DNA of 64,000 bases from Candidatus Thorarchaeota archaeon (lineage in GTDB: Archaea; Asgardarchaeota; Thorarchaeia; Thorarchaeales; Thorarchaeaceae), in the NCBI GenBank assembly GCA_003345545.1, contig PRDH01000035.1, forward strand, positions 28,171 to 92,170, given 5' to 3'. Below the pieces are notes generated by a model, which was given only the letters and a program-made list of their open reading frames with translations, did not search any database and had not been told where the DNA came from. This document shows, in pieces, positions 33,426 through 42,139 of this stretch (its first letter is position 1; every line of letters starts with the position of its first letter). The position numbers and the translations under genes are program-made.

Positions 33426-33725
33426 TCATCTCTTGTTTCTGATTAGAAATGAAGGAGCAAGAATCCATTCCGATTTGCATCTTGGGCATTTGGTCGGCGC
33501 TTTTGCCGAGCCCTTTACCTTGAATACGTATTGACACTTGCCACAGCTTGCTGGCTTGACAAGGACTTCCTTGCCCTGATTCTTTACTGAACGTGCGATA
33601 TGATCGATGTCATCATAGACAATTGATCTCTTTTCCAGATCCAATATGTCGCGGATTTCCTGAGCAGTCATTGGCTGTTCTGCGGACTCCAGAAGTCTGG
33701 TGATCTCTTCCCTTCTCGTGAGCAT
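33426..33725 (-). CDS. HTH regulator fused to zinc ribbon (COG3357-like)
   Basis: A 99-residue transcriptional regulator resembling COG3357: an N-terminal winged-helix-type HTH (TRREEITRLLESAEQPMTAQ, then EIRDILDLEKRSIVYDDIDH) followed by a zinc ribbon (CGKCQYVF ... CPRCKSEWI). ATG 33725 is chosen because MLTRREEITR is the usual family start; the open frame upstream is not protein-like. Four TGTACA boxes lie upstream in the gap to the divergent surface-protein gene, which suggests control of itself, that gene, or both. Confidence 0.85.
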   Translation of the reverse strand: MLTRREEITRLLESAEQPMTAQEIRDILDLEKRSIVYDDIDHIARSVKNQGKEVLVKPASCGKCQYVFKVKGSAKAPTKCPRCKSEWILAPSFLIRNKR

Positions 33726-33745
33726 GATATAGAGGGAGTTGCTGT

Positions 33746-33811
33746 TGTACATCAAATACTTTCTTGTTAGTATACCAACGACACTGTACAAGTCATTGTA
33801 CAGGCTGTACA
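33746..33811. promoter_or_regulatory. Four TGTACA boxes in a divergent promoter region
   Basis: The 6-bp palindrome TGTACA occurs at 33746-33751, 33785-33790, 33797-33802 and 33806-33811. Three copies fall within 27 bases. They lie between an HTH/zinc-ribbon regulator gene (minus strand) and an exported-protein gene (plus strand). A regulator-binding cluster is inferred. Confidence 0.5.
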
Positions 33812-33861
33812 AAACGTAGAGTCATATGTATACGGGTAACATACATACTGAGGCAAAATAA

Positions 33862-34590
33862 TTGAAGAGCTACGAAACTGGGCTATCAAGCAAAGTTCTT
33901 GCCTCGGTGTTGGTTGCAGTCATCATCACTACTGGCGTTTTCATTATTGCAGTGAATCTTCCTGGCAATGGTGGTAATAACACAACGACCACGCCGACAA
34001 ATCCCGTTGCAGGACTTGGTTCGAAAGCTGCACTGTACCTCAATTCGATGAGGGATAATGTTGTCTTCTATTGGATGTGTAACTCAACCCTTGTGAACAT
34101 GAATCTCTCAGACTACTATGATGCGGTTCATCCTGGAGCATTTGTCGACGCAGTCTACATGACCGATAATGAAACGGGCGGCGAGATCACCGTCCTATTC
34201 TCGCCATTCTTTGACAACATTGTGGGTAGGGGAGTACTCACTGAAACCGAGTGGAATGCCCTAAGTGGTACAATTATTGATGATGGAATTGGTCAGATGG
34301 AGCAGGCAACTAGTTTCCCAACTGGTTATTATCCACACACTTGGCCCATTGATTTCTATATGACTGCCTACTTCAATGATGATACGTGCTTTACTGTTGG
34401 ATTTACCAGATCTGACGGATTCGTGTACATCGTAAACGGCACGTGGAGCGGCGACTTTGAAGATAGAATTGTTCCACCAGTGCTTTCGTGGGGGACTGGC
34501 TATTGGCTTGATGACAATGGCCATTTCGCTGTACCGCTTCAGAATCTCTACACTGCGATTACAACGACAGTGCCTTATCCGGGCGCATGA
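33862..34590 (+). CDS. Membrane-anchored exported protein
   Basis: A 242-residue protein with one N-terminal hydrophobic helix (VLASVLVAVIITTGVFIIAV, residues ~12-31), a Gly/Asn/Thr-rich linker (NNTTTTPTNP) of the type often glycosylated in archaea, and a soluble extracellular domain rich in Asp, Tyr and Trp. TTG 33862 has GAGG nine bases before it. No known domain is recognised. A terminator hairpin follows the stop immediately. It is divergent from the HTH/zinc-ribbon gene, so it is a candidate target of that regulator. Confidence 0.75.
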   Translation: MKSYETGLSSKVLASVLVAVIITTGVFIIAVNLPGNGGNNTTTTPTNPVAGLGSKAALYLNSMRDNVVFYWMCNSTLVNMNLSDYYDAVHPGAFVDAVYMTDNETGGEITVLFSPFFDNIVGRGVLTETEWNALSGTIIDDGIGQMEQATSFPTGYYPHTWPIDFYMTAYFNDDTCFTVGFTRSDGFVYIVNGTWSGDFEDRIVPPVLSWGTGYWLDDNGHFAVPLQNLYTAITTTVPYPGA

Positions 34591-34591
34591 T

Positions 34592-34620
34592 GATGGGCTT
34601 TTGCGCCCATCTACTTTATT
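34592..34620 (+). terminator. Terminator hairpin with T-rich tail
   Basis: GATGGGC and GCCCATC pair around a six-base loop directly after the stop of the exported-protein gene, and a T-rich run (TACTTTATT) follows. Confidence 0.7.
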
Positions 34621-34674
34621 TTATGTCGAGTTACATACAGGAGGACAGAACAGATATTTCGTGGTGGTTAGATT

Positions 34675-35121
34675 GTGAGCGCAGAATCTGACAAGGACAT
34701 TGTAGACAAGCTCCTGAAGGGACGAACGATGAGCGTCTACGCCCTTCTTCTCTCTCAAGGACAGATGGGTGTCCGAGACATTCAGAGGGCTCTCGGATTC
34801 TCCAGTCCCAGTCTGGCTCTTCACCATCTCACAAAACTCTCAGAACTTGATCTTGTCAAGAAGGACGAGTCTGGTAACTATTCCATCTCCAAGACTATTC
34901 GTGTGGGCTCTCTCTCTCTGTTCGTCAAGTTAGGAACTAGGCTTGTTCCGAGGTTCTTGTTCCTAGGAACACTGTTCGTAGCCATGCTCATTCTCTACGG
35001 AGTATTCTTCTTCTCGTGGCCACCCAGCGGGAAAGATTTCATGTATATCGCTTTGAGTGTGATTGCCATCCTAGTGCTATTCCACGAGACTAGGCGAATT
35101 TGGCTTCTCAAGCCATTCTAA
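34675..35121 (+). CDS. Winged-helix regulator with two membrane helices
   Basis: A 148-residue protein: an ArsR-like winged HTH (RDIQRALGFSSPSLALHHLT as recognition region, then a wing with DLVKKDESGNYSIS) followed by two membrane helices (FLFLGTLFVAMLILYGVFFF and MYIALSVIAILVLF). A membrane-tethered DNA-binding protein could sense a signal at the membrane, but no sensor domain is seen. The start is GTG 34675. Membrane-attached HTH proteins of this layout occur in several archaeal lineages. Its target is unknown. Confidence 0.75.
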   Translation: MSAESDKDIVDKLLKGRTMSVYALLLSQGQMGVRDIQRALGFSSPSLALHHLTKLSELDLVKKDESGNYSISKTIRVGSLSLFVKLGTRLVPRFLFLGTLFVAMLILYGVFFFSWPPSGKDFMYIALSVIAILVLFHETRRIWLLKPF

Positions 35122-35217
35122 ACACTCGGCAGCTGTGAGAGATAGATATAGCTCCAAATCCTTAGAAGGATATGTTACAGTTCCCATGTTGATAAAGGCG
35201 CTCTCAGTTGATCTCCA

Positions 35218-36483
35218 ATGCCTCAGACAAAGCTAGTTCCTACATCGGAAGTTCCAATGCAGGCATCCTATGATGAGCGGGTGTGCTCGAGGTGTATGGG
35301 GCACAGAGCGCTTTGTGGTGTCCGACCCTGCCCTTTGCTGATGCGTGCGAAGGCTCTTGCTCAGATTGATGATGCCTTCAAAGGAAACGAACTAGTCGGC
35401 GCTTCACCTCCTTCTCTATTCATAGGTGAAACTGGTTATCCCAAGGTGCTGGCAGGGCCGCTAGTTCCTCCTGTGCGGGTTGATGAGGCTCCACTCATGG
35501 AGCGACCTGATCTGTGGCTCGACAGGACCATTGATGAGATTCTGGCACTCCGATTCAGTCTTGTACGAACGAAGAAACTCATGCCTGTGGATGCTGCAGT
35601 GGATCCTCCTCGAGACCTCGCAGAAACACAGACTCTTGCGCTGTCGGAGACCGCTCTTAATTCTGAGGCAACACTGTTGAAGAAGCCATCCTTCACGACA
35701 GTCTTTTCTGACAGGACTCTGCCCATCGGCCCTTCAGCGCCACTTGATATCTTCAGGCTTGAGGATGAACCTAGAGTGCCAAGGGTAGTAGATAAGGTCA
35801 CATCAGATACAGATCTTAAGGCCGTAGGCGGTGTGATGGACCTCTTCAAGGGTGGCATTCGTCAGGAACATATCACCCGTCTCCTCTCTGTGGGTGTTCT
35901 GGGCCAGAGAAAGATGCGAAAACTGGTTCCGACTAAATGGAGCATCACTGCCATTGATGATACTATAGGACGTCGTCTGCACAGACAAGTGCTGAGATAT
36001 TCCTCGATCAACGACTATTTGGTCAGTATCGACCAAGCCCTTGGGAACACAGTCGCCATGCTCTTCTATCCGGGTGGCTGGCAGTTCGAAGCTATGGAGT
36101 CCTGGCTCGGAGGTCTGAATCCAACAATCATCAACGACTATGAATTTGGAAAAGGGCGAAAGGACTATGCCAAAGATGTCGTCGGAGCCTACTATGCGAC
36201 CCGCTTACCGGCCTTGGAGTATCTCGTTAGGATTCGGAAGCAATCAGGAGTGATTGTCTTTTTGGAAACAGATCCTCAGCAATGGATTCCCCTCGGTGTG
36301 TGGAGATTTCGTGAGATAGCAAAACGGGCACTAGACCGAGGCGTCAAGCGGTTCCAGAGTATGGACGAGGCGACTGCAGAGGTCGGAAAGTACTTGCGCA
36401 ATCCAGTCCAGCGTTGGCTAGCAAAGAGTAGGCTCTACCAAGAGCACAGAAACCAAACGAAACTATCCGATTTCATTGAATGA
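35218..36483 (+). CDS. nreA: NreA-like DNA repair protein
   Basis: A 421-residue protein of the archaeal Nre family (DUF650/DUF651). The N-terminal zinc site reads CSRCMGHRALCG followed by CP (~residues 23-39), and the middle holds the GETGYPKVLAGPLVPP segment typical of the family. The last residues, QTKLSDFIE, look like a PIP-box, the PCNA-binding motif reported for NreA proteins. Nre proteins act in DNA repair, and haloarchaeal mutants are sensitive to mitomycin C. It lies near EndoQ but is not in an operon with it. An ATG 13 codons in (35257) is an alternative start. Confidence 0.87.
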   Translation: MPQTKLVPTSEVPMQASYDERVCSRCMGHRALCGVRPCPLLMRAKALAQIDDAFKGNELVGASPPSLFIGETGYPKVLAGPLVPPVRVDEAPLMERPDLWLDRTIDEILALRFSLVRTKKLMPVDAAVDPPRDLAETQTLALSETALNSEATLLKKPSFTTVFSDRTLPIGPSAPLDIFRLEDEPRVPRVVDKVTSDTDLKAVGGVMDLFKGGIRQEHITRLLSVGVLGQRKMRKLVPTKWSITAIDDTIGRRLHRQVLRYSSINDYLVSIDQALGNTVAMLFYPGGWQFEAMESWLGGLNPTIINDYEFGKGRKDYAKDVVGAYYATRLPALEYLVRIRKQSGVIVFLETDPQQWIPLGVWRFREIAKRALDRGVKRFQSMDEATAEVGKYLRNPVQRWLAKSRLYQEHRNQTKLSDFIE

Positions 36484-36551
36484 CTGTCTATGGATTTATC
36501 ATGCATTTGTTTTTAATAACGAGATTTCCATATTGATTCGGAGAGTTTCAT

Positions 36552-37898
36552 ATGCACGCTACAAAAAGCAAAATCGTGACCTTCTCGGTCTTGATACTCC
36601 TTGTGCTTCCATTCGCTGCAATGCCGATGTCTAATGCTTGGACCGCTGGTGATGAGGCCGTTGTTTTTGGCCACACCTTCGAGGAAGAGTACTGGACAAA
36701 CAGCTCGATTCGAGTGGAGGCAGAGGATGGAACCAATGCAAGCCTAACAGCATCGTTTGTGCATGTAGGAGAATTCTCATCATTTCTCATTGCATTCAAC
36801 AATGCCAACAAGACAGATGGTACTCAGGCAATCTTGCCATACCAGTTGTTTGGTATGTATTTCAAGACCCCTGAGAACAGAGAAGTCTTCATCGGCGCCA
36901 TATTTGCATTCCTGCTGGTACATAATGAAACGTACGGCAGTAATGACCTGCCTGACGTAGGAAATGAACCGGCGTGGTACATTGTGCCTTTGGCTTCAGA
37001 TAACACCTGGCCTGAATACACGCCAGTCGTAGATCCAATCCCTGCGACAAAAATCAGTGACGGTCACTATCGCTTTGGAATGCGATACTACAACTTAACC
37101 TGTCGTGTGGTCGATGCCAACAATCCCTTGGGATTCTGGATCTCATTGGCCCTGCCTATTCTGACAGTCCTGATCAGCGAGCTCGTAATTCAATATGATA
37201 TTACCATTGGCGAAACTGGGGAAGTCAATGCTGAAACCCTATACACCCTGGGTCAGGTCAATAAGATGAAGTTCTGGGGTAACGAAACCGCACCAACGGA
37301 AATCATTACCGATTCTATGGAAATCTCAGCCGTACACTACCTGTCAATCTTCACCTCTCAGTACACGGTGGCGACTGAAACAGGAACTGTCTTGACTCCA
37401 CCGACTAGTACAATGCCTCTAGACGAGGACATCAGCATCAGAGTTGGAAGTGATGATGAACGTGCCTTTGACATAGGTCTAGGAAGGAACTATGCTCTCA
37501 TCAATGAAACAACCGGGATGACAGTTTCTGACAATGAGACTGCGCTCAATACTCTACTCGGGGCACGTCTGAGCGATCTCCTCCTTGTTGCCTGGCAGGC
37601 TCCTCTGTCTGCCTGGATATTCGCACACATGGCATATGGACTATCTGCCCAGATCAGGTCAGTGTATACTTCCGTGGGCGACATGGCCTCTCACGCTGTT
37701 GCTGGCACTGCCTTCCACAATAGCAACTGGTGGTATGCTGTCACATTCCCAGAGTGGAATTCACTTCGTATCCAGCAGGACCCTGTATACACTGCATATA
37801 CGAATCTCGCTGCTGGCGGCGGTGGTGGTGGAGTTGTTGTCCTCCTTCTTGTCGCCGTGGGCGTACTGGTACTTGTCTACATCATTCGCAGACGATAG
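36552..37898 (+). CDS. Cell-surface protein with N- and C-terminal hydrophobic helices
   Basis: A 448-residue secreted protein. A signal peptide is clear (KIVTFSVLILLVLPFAAMPM, residues ~7-26) ending near SNAWTAGDE. The body is rich in Asn-x-Thr/Ser sites (for example NASLTAS, NKTDG), which suggests N-glycosylation. The C-terminus has a Gly-rich spacer, a membrane helix (VVVLLLVAVGVLVLVYII) and a stop-transfer RRR. I recognise no catalytic domain. A strong terminator follows. ATG 36552 begins MHATKSKIVTF. Confidence 0.8.
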   Translation: MHATKSKIVTFSVLILLVLPFAAMPMSNAWTAGDEAVVFGHTFEEEYWTNSSIRVEAEDGTNASLTASFVHVGEFSSFLIAFNNANKTDGTQAILPYQLFGMYFKTPENREVFIGAIFAFLLVHNETYGSNDLPDVGNEPAWYIVPLASDNTWPEYTPVVDPIPATKISDGHYRFGMRYYNLTCRVVDANNPLGFWISLALPILTVLISELVIQYDITIGETGEVNAETLYTLGQVNKMKFWGNETAPTEIITDSMEISAVHYLSIFTSQYTVATETGTVLTPPTSTMPLDEDISIRVGSDDERAFDIGLGRNYALINETTGMTVSDNETALNTLLGARLSDLLLVAWQAPLSAWIFAHMAYGLSAQIRSVYTSVGDMASHAVAGTAFHNSNWWYAVTFPEWNSLRIQQDPVYTAYTNLAAGGGGGGVVVLLLVAVGVLVLVYIIRRR

Positions 37899-37912
37899 TA
37901 GTTGCGCGTAAG

Positions 37913-37964
37913 TGTCCCCTGGATTTCTGCTCAATGAAGTCCACGGGACATCCCTCCCTTTTTT
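37913..37964 (+). terminator. Terminator of the surface-protein gene
   Basis: GTCCC pairs with GGGAC, TGGA with TCCA, and TTC with GAA in one interrupted stem (37913-37949). A CCTTTTTT run follows at 37957-37964. This resembles an intrinsic terminator. Confidence 0.65.
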
Positions 37965-38031
37965 GTACCGAGTATCTCATCGGGGAATTTAAGAGAAGCA
38001 GAGATGACTCTGCCAGTAGAGGACTTGAACC

Positions 38032-39558
38032 GTGTTATACGAGCGCCTATGTCATTACAGCTCAAAGATCCCCCCCTTCTCAAAGATTACTAGGAAGACT
38101 GATGACAGAGAGCTCGCAAGGGCGGTACGTTTTCTCCTTCCACTTATGACAGTGACCGTACAGGGCGTCGTTTCTGCAGCCTATCTCTCGACCACAGTGA
38201 CATTCTTCGGGGCAGTCATGACACTGCTACTACTGGGACTAGATATTCTCATCGCCATCCCTCTCTCGGCAATGTTGGCGGCTGTGATCTATTATGTTGT
38301 CATCTCATACCCTGTTTCGATGATGAATAGCTATAGGCTTGGGCTCTCTGAGGAGGCCGATATTGTCTTTGAGCAGTTCATACTGGTCTTCCAGACCCAT
38401 GGTACAGTCTTTGATGCGATTGAGATGGTGGCGCAGTCCAATCATCCATACCTGTCGAAGGCATTCCGGCACATACTCGGTCGAATTGCTGAAGGCGTGC
38501 CCCCTGAAACATGCCTGATGGACTTTGCGAAAGACCAACCTTCGGACGACATTAGGCGCTATTTCACGACAATTGTTGCATCGCTTGAGAGGAAGACTGA
38601 TCTTCTGGACGAGATTTCAGGGGAGTCTTTTGAGGCCGACCTTGCGCTCAGGCAGAAGAACTTGGAACTAGAGAGCAGGCTCTTGATAGTGGCCGCCCTG
38701 GTGACTTACTTCCCTATTATGTTCACTCTGGCAATATCCCTCGGAGGATACGCAACTCACCTTGCTGTTCTCTTGGCTGTGCCATTCTTCATCTTTTTCA
38801 ATGCTCTACTTAGGAATCGGTTCTCACGGCAGTTTTCGGCCTACTTTGATAGACCTAAAGATGACTCTCTACTTCCACCCACGCAGAAGGACATAATCGG
38901 TGAGTATGACGAATTCCTGAGTTTTCTGATCCTTCTAGGGCAACGCCTCACATCAGGTGATTCATTGGAGGTCGCATTGCCGGCGGTCCGCGGTGATCTG
39001 GAGCCGGCATTGCAGAAACTAGTGGATCTTGCTGTCAATGCTGTCTATCAGAAGCATCTCAGCATTTCTGAGGCCATGAACATTGCATCGGAGGCTGCTC
39101 TTGGTCAGAGAGTTTCACAGATGTTCAAGATGATTGCATTGATGTGCGAGACCTCAACTCAGGATTCTGGAGAAAGGATTTCAAGGATTGCTGCCCGTCT
39201 CATCAAGAGGTCTGCTATAGCTAAAGAGAGAGACAGTATAATTGCCGCTCAGAGAATGAAGGTCTACTTGCTGACCTTGACGAGTGTTGCGGTGCTAGGT
39301 ATGCTTGCTTCACTAGCTCCCTTCCTCTTCATAGGTTCTCTTCTGACCCAGGGGCCGACATGGTCACTTGGGTCCCTCTCAGCAATTGACATTGCTCCTC
39401 TCCTTATCACCCTTGGAATCACGGCCGTTTCGATGGGCTACCAGAACACTCGAATGGTTAGTGGTTCACGCCCAGTTCTAATGGCCACAGTCTGTGGGCT
39501 GGTATTTTGGATTGCCTTTGCCTTCTCTTCTGGACTAATGGGCTTGACTCTAGTGTAG
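38032..39558 (+). CDS. Tandem T2SSF-type pilus/secretion platform protein
   Basis: A 508-residue membrane protein with two copies of the GspF/TadC-like T2SSF domain. Each has the order of soluble helices (for example FEQFILVFQTHGTVFDAIEM and FLSFLILLGQRLTSGDSLEV) followed by paired membrane helices. Archaeal FlaJ/PilC-type platform proteins have this doubled form and span the membrane beneath a type IV-like filament or secretion system. Usually a GspE-like ATPase gene is adjacent; none is in this window. A GTG at 38032 starts it, with AGAGGA a little upstream. Confidence 0.78.
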   Translation: MLYERLCHYSSKIPPFSKITRKTDDRELARAVRFLLPLMTVTVQGVVSAAYLSTTVTFFGAVMTLLLLGLDILIAIPLSAMLAAVIYYVVISYPVSMMNSYRLGLSEEADIVFEQFILVFQTHGTVFDAIEMVAQSNHPYLSKAFRHILGRIAEGVPPETCLMDFAKDQPSDDIRRYFTTIVASLERKTDLLDEISGESFEADLALRQKNLELESRLLIVAALVTYFPIMFTLAISLGGYATHLAVLLAVPFFIFFNALLRNRFSRQFSAYFDRPKDDSLLPPTQKDIIGEYDEFLSFLILLGQRLTSGDSLEVALPAVRGDLEPALQKLVDLAVNAVYQKHLSISEAMNIASEAALGQRVSQMFKMIALMCETSTQDSGERISRIAARLIKRSAIAKERDSIIAAQRMKVYLLTLTSVAVLGMLASLAPFLFIGSLLTQGPTWSLGSLSAIDIAPLLITLGITAVSMGYQNTRMVSGSRPVLMATVCGLVFWIAFAFSSGLMGLTLV

Positions 39559-39613
39559 CAGAGTTTATTTGCAGCTAGATGTAATGCGAGTTTAGTTAGG
39601 ATGAGGTGTTAAT

Positions 39614-40258
39614 ATGCTTCAAATCCCATTTCTTGATTGGACGCTTCCTGAGATTATGGCCTATTTCCAGGATGACTGGATTCTTGCGTGGGTGCTCATA
39701 CTGTCAGGAGGTCTTTTGGCAATATGGCTTCTGGAAAACATAACAGATCCTGTCCCAATTCTGGGTTCGATCTTTGACTTTCTAGTAGCGATTGGAACTT
39801 ATCTGGGCTTTTTTGTGGGTATCTTGGATATCTTCGTTGGATACGTTGTTTGGACAGTCCAGCCTGGGGCAACAATTGTGGCCGGTGTGCTGATCCTGAT
39901 GGGATTCTCACTGGTCATGAGAGTGCTCTCAAAATTCCCGCTCGCCTTGCTGTTCGCCGTGGCAATTGCCATCTTCGGAGTTATAACAATTCACGGATTC
40001 TTGATTCCTTATATTTCAACTCCGGTGATTGGCACCTACGTTGCCTGGCTAACATCTGGTAAAGGCATGCTAGTCATTGGGTTCATTATATTCTGCGTTG
40101 CATATGTCCTAGGCGGACTAATCATCAAGATACTCGAGCTGATAGGCAAGATATTCGCGTCCGTACCGGTGAGTGTCATTGTTGGACTTGCAGCTATTGC
40201 AGTTGGCGTGATTATCATACTCAATCCGTCATTGCTCAGTATCGGACCCTGGCCTTGA
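39614..40258 (+). CDS. Polytopic membrane protein after the T2SSF gene
   Basis: A 214-residue membrane protein with about six membrane helices and almost no polar loops. GAGGTG lies eight or so bases before ATG 39614. It begins about 55 bases after the T2SSF-type gene on the same strand and ends at a strong terminator, so they may form one transcript. No family is recognised. A role in the same envelope machine is inference from context. Confidence 0.75.
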   Translation: MLQIPFLDWTLPEIMAYFQDDWILAWVLILSGGLLAIWLLENITDPVPILGSIFDFLVAIGTYLGFFVGILDIFVGYVVWTVQPGATIVAGVLILMGFSLVMRVLSKFPLALLFAVAIAIFGVITIHGFLIPYISTPVIGTYVAWLTSGKGMLVIGFIIFCVAYVLGGLIIKILELIGKIFASVPVSVIVGLAAIAVGVIIILNPSLLSIGPWP

Positions 40259-40263
40259 GCTAT

Positions 40264-40297
40264 AGAGGGGTCAAACCCCTCTTACCTTTCTTTTTTT
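40264..40297 (+). terminator. Strong intrinsic terminator
   Basis: AGAGGGGT pairs perfectly with ACCCCTCT around a three-base loop (40264-40282), and a seven-base T run follows at 40291-40297. It ends the T2SSF/membrane-protein transcript. The opposing gene ends just beyond. Confidence 0.8.
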
Positions 40298-40301
40298 AAT
40301 C

Positions 40302-40565
40302 CTATTCTGTTGGCTTTCTAATTTCTCTAAAGAACAAGAACTTCAGTTTGCGATCACTGTAGAATTGTGCTGCCGCCTCGATTCTTTTCTTTGCAGCCTT
40401 GATTCCGACTATGCATTCCGACACATACAGCTTCTTCTTACGACTCTTCTGAACTTCAGCAAGAGAGAAGCCATTTGGTAGATCGAATCCTTCCGGTGCC
40501 AGAAGTGCTACACGAAACGCGGACATGCCTCTCATCGATTCTAGCCAGAGTTCACAGTAAGCCAT
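40302..40565 (-). CDS. Hypothetical protein, 87 aa
   Basis: A small basic protein (many Lys and Arg, with QKSRKKKLYVSECIVGIKAA in the middle), starting MAYCELWLESM. No membrane helix or known motif is visible. It is divergent from the ribbon-helix-helix gene across a gap with repeated boxes, which may also hold its promoter. Coding is supported by length and composition only. Confidence 0.5.
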   Translation of the reverse strand: MAYCELWLESMRGMSAFRVALLAPEGFDLPNGFSLAEVQKSRKKKLYVSECIVGIKAAKKRIEAAAQFYSDRKLKFLFFREIRKPTE

Positions 40566-40733
40566 CGATCATCTCCCGTTCTGTACCCTCAGCCCCAATG
40601 AATCTTTCCATGACTAATGCAGGCTCATCAGTTTGAACACAACGAGGTCTGTTGCTGTTTCTAGGTGGCTGCTGAACAGATCTGATATCGACCCGGATGA
40701 TATCCCAAAGAATTCATATAGTAGGTCTGCATG

Positions 40734-40803
40734 CAATCTACTAAATTCGAATACAATCTAATAGACTTGATAGTACTTGCTGATAGTCTAATACTGGGAG
40801 GTA
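40734..40803 (+). promoter_or_regulatory. Repeated boxes and strong ribosome-binding site before an RHH gene
   Basis: CAATCTA occurs at 40734-40740 and 40754-40760; TCTAATA at 40757-40763 and 40787-40793; TGATAGT at 40768-40774 and 40781-40787. GGAGGT (40798-40803) lies nine bases before TTG 40813. A cluster like this before a ribbon-helix-helix gene suggests autoregulation. Confidence 0.5.
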
Positions 40804-40812
40804 ACCTTACCT

Positions 40813-41490
40813 TTGTCGCTTAGGTTCGAGGAATCGTTGCTGTTGAGAGAAAAGACAGAATTGGAGGCGAAGCTCAAGAAGATTCGTAAGGACAAGAACG
40901 ATGATTCAGCCGAGCTTCCGAAAAGTGAGAAGGCACGACTCGAAGAAATAAACGAACTTCTGAAGAAGAAGATTATCAGTGTTACAATGACTCAGTCCCT
41001 AGTGAATCATATTGATGACCTTGTCAAGGATCGAGCTGGTCGGTCTCGGGCTCAGATGATTGAGGACTCAGTCCGTTGGTTCCTTGATTTTACAGTGCAT
41101 AAGTGGAATGAGCGAGGCATCTACGTCAACACCTCAAGAGCAGTTCTTGAATCAGAAGCAATATCCTCTCTCTTCTTCTCTAAACTTACTCCCTCTGACC
41201 AATACGAATTGGGGCTCACTGCTGGTGCTCAATCACCTGTTGCTGACGTTGTCCGATTGATTCACGGAGAGGACCCCGGGAAAGTCGGTAGCCGAGATCT
41301 GGTTCTGGGTCTGTTACAGGACAATGGGTGGGGATCAATATCACATACTGAACAGGGTCTAGTCGTGATTAGTAGTCCATTCTATCCGGCACCTTTCATA
41401 CGTGGCTATCTGGAGTCTCTGCTCAAGGTAAAGCTGAAAGTTGTCGAAACAAATGTGAAAGAGAATGTTGCACTACAGGTCGTCAAGTAA
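40813..41490 (+). CDS. Ribbon-helix-helix regulator with coiled coil
   Basis: A 225-residue DNA-binding protein. The first ~50 residues are a charged helix (LREKTELEAKLKKIRKDKND). A CopG/MetJ-type ribbon-helix-helix follows (ISVTMTQSLVNHIDDLVKDR then GRSRAQMIEDSVRWFLD), with the beta strand and two helices clear. The C-terminal ~110 residues form an unassigned domain with LVLGLLQDNGWGSISHTEQG. The start is TTG 40813 because GGAGGT lies nine bases before it. Regulatory targets are unknown, but boxes upstream of its own gene are candidates. Confidence 0.8.
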   Translation: MSLRFEESLLLREKTELEAKLKKIRKDKNDDSAELPKSEKARLEEINELLKKKIISVTMTQSLVNHIDDLVKDRAGRSRAQMIEDSVRWFLDFTVHKWNERGIYVNTSRAVLESEAISSLFFSKLTPSDQYELGLTAGAQSPVADVVRLIHGEDPGKVGSRDLVLGLLQDNGWGSISHTEQGLVVISSPFYPAPFIRGYLESLLKVKLKVVETNVKENVALQVVK

Positions 41491-41532
41491 GTCTATTGCG
41501 AATCTCTGACAGCGAGACTTCCGAGGTGCCTG

Positions 41533-42051
41533 TTACCATTCCTGGCCCATTTCAAGGATTTCAAATTCGCTTTCATAGAGACCTGGAATGCTATTGATGG
41601 TCTTTCGAATATCAGGCTCCTTGGCTCTAATATCGTCAGCGGAGAAGTATACCTCATAGATGCATCTGTTTTCCTCAAAACAGAAACCTGTTGTGAACAG
41701 CACTTTGAGGTCATGGTGCTTAAAGAGCTGAGTCATTGTCTGCATGAGTGCTGGGTTGACCTTTTCAACCTCGAGTCGTACTCGAGCTCCGCCTTCTTTC
41801 GTCATAGGAATCAGCCGAATCTCACCAGATCTCTCGAAGTAGATCACCATCGCAGCCTTCAGACCCTGTAAGGCTTCGTTTTGAAAGAAATCAGCTGGAA
41901 GTCGAATCTCCTTCTTCCGGTGGACATCTGCAATCATTCCCTTTGTTAGTCCGGCCACGCATATCGCCTCTTGCCTGTCAATCTGCCTCTGCGCAATCGA
42001 AGTATTTGTATCTTCGCCCCATCTACTATTAGGCGTTTCTGGGATACTCAT
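41533..42051 (-). CDS. Hypothetical protein, possible ACT-like domain
   Basis: About 172 residues. After an N-terminal helix (IAQRQIDRQEAICVAGLTKG) come two alternating beta-alpha units ending in LKVLFTTGFCFEENRCIYEV and a final EFEILEMGQEW, which could be an ACT-like regulatory domain, though this is weak. A TATA-like box near 42089-42095 fits a start at ATG 42051 or 42057. It is divergent from the small desulforedoxin gene. No family is firmly recognised. Confidence 0.6.
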   Translation of the reverse strand: MSIPETPNSRWGEDTNTSIAQRQIDRQEAICVAGLTKGMIADVHRKKEIRLPADFFQNEALQGLKAAMVIYFERSGEIRLIPMTKEGGARVRLEVEKVNPALMQTMTQLFKHHDLKVLFTTGFCFEENRCIYEVYFSADDIRAKEPDIRKTINSIPGLYESEFEILEMGQEW

Positions 42052-42139
42052 TAGCATAATAAAGCTATCAAGTAGGTCAGAAATCCATAAAAACGGGATA
42101 GGATTATGGTTTTCAATGAGAGATTCGGAGAAATGAAAC

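Noticed and set aside
38020..38045. TTGAACC sequence that recalls a tRNA T-arm on the minus strand
   Set aside because: The flanking bases do not pair as a T stem and no acceptor or anticodon arms are found; it lies at the start of the T2SSF-type gene.
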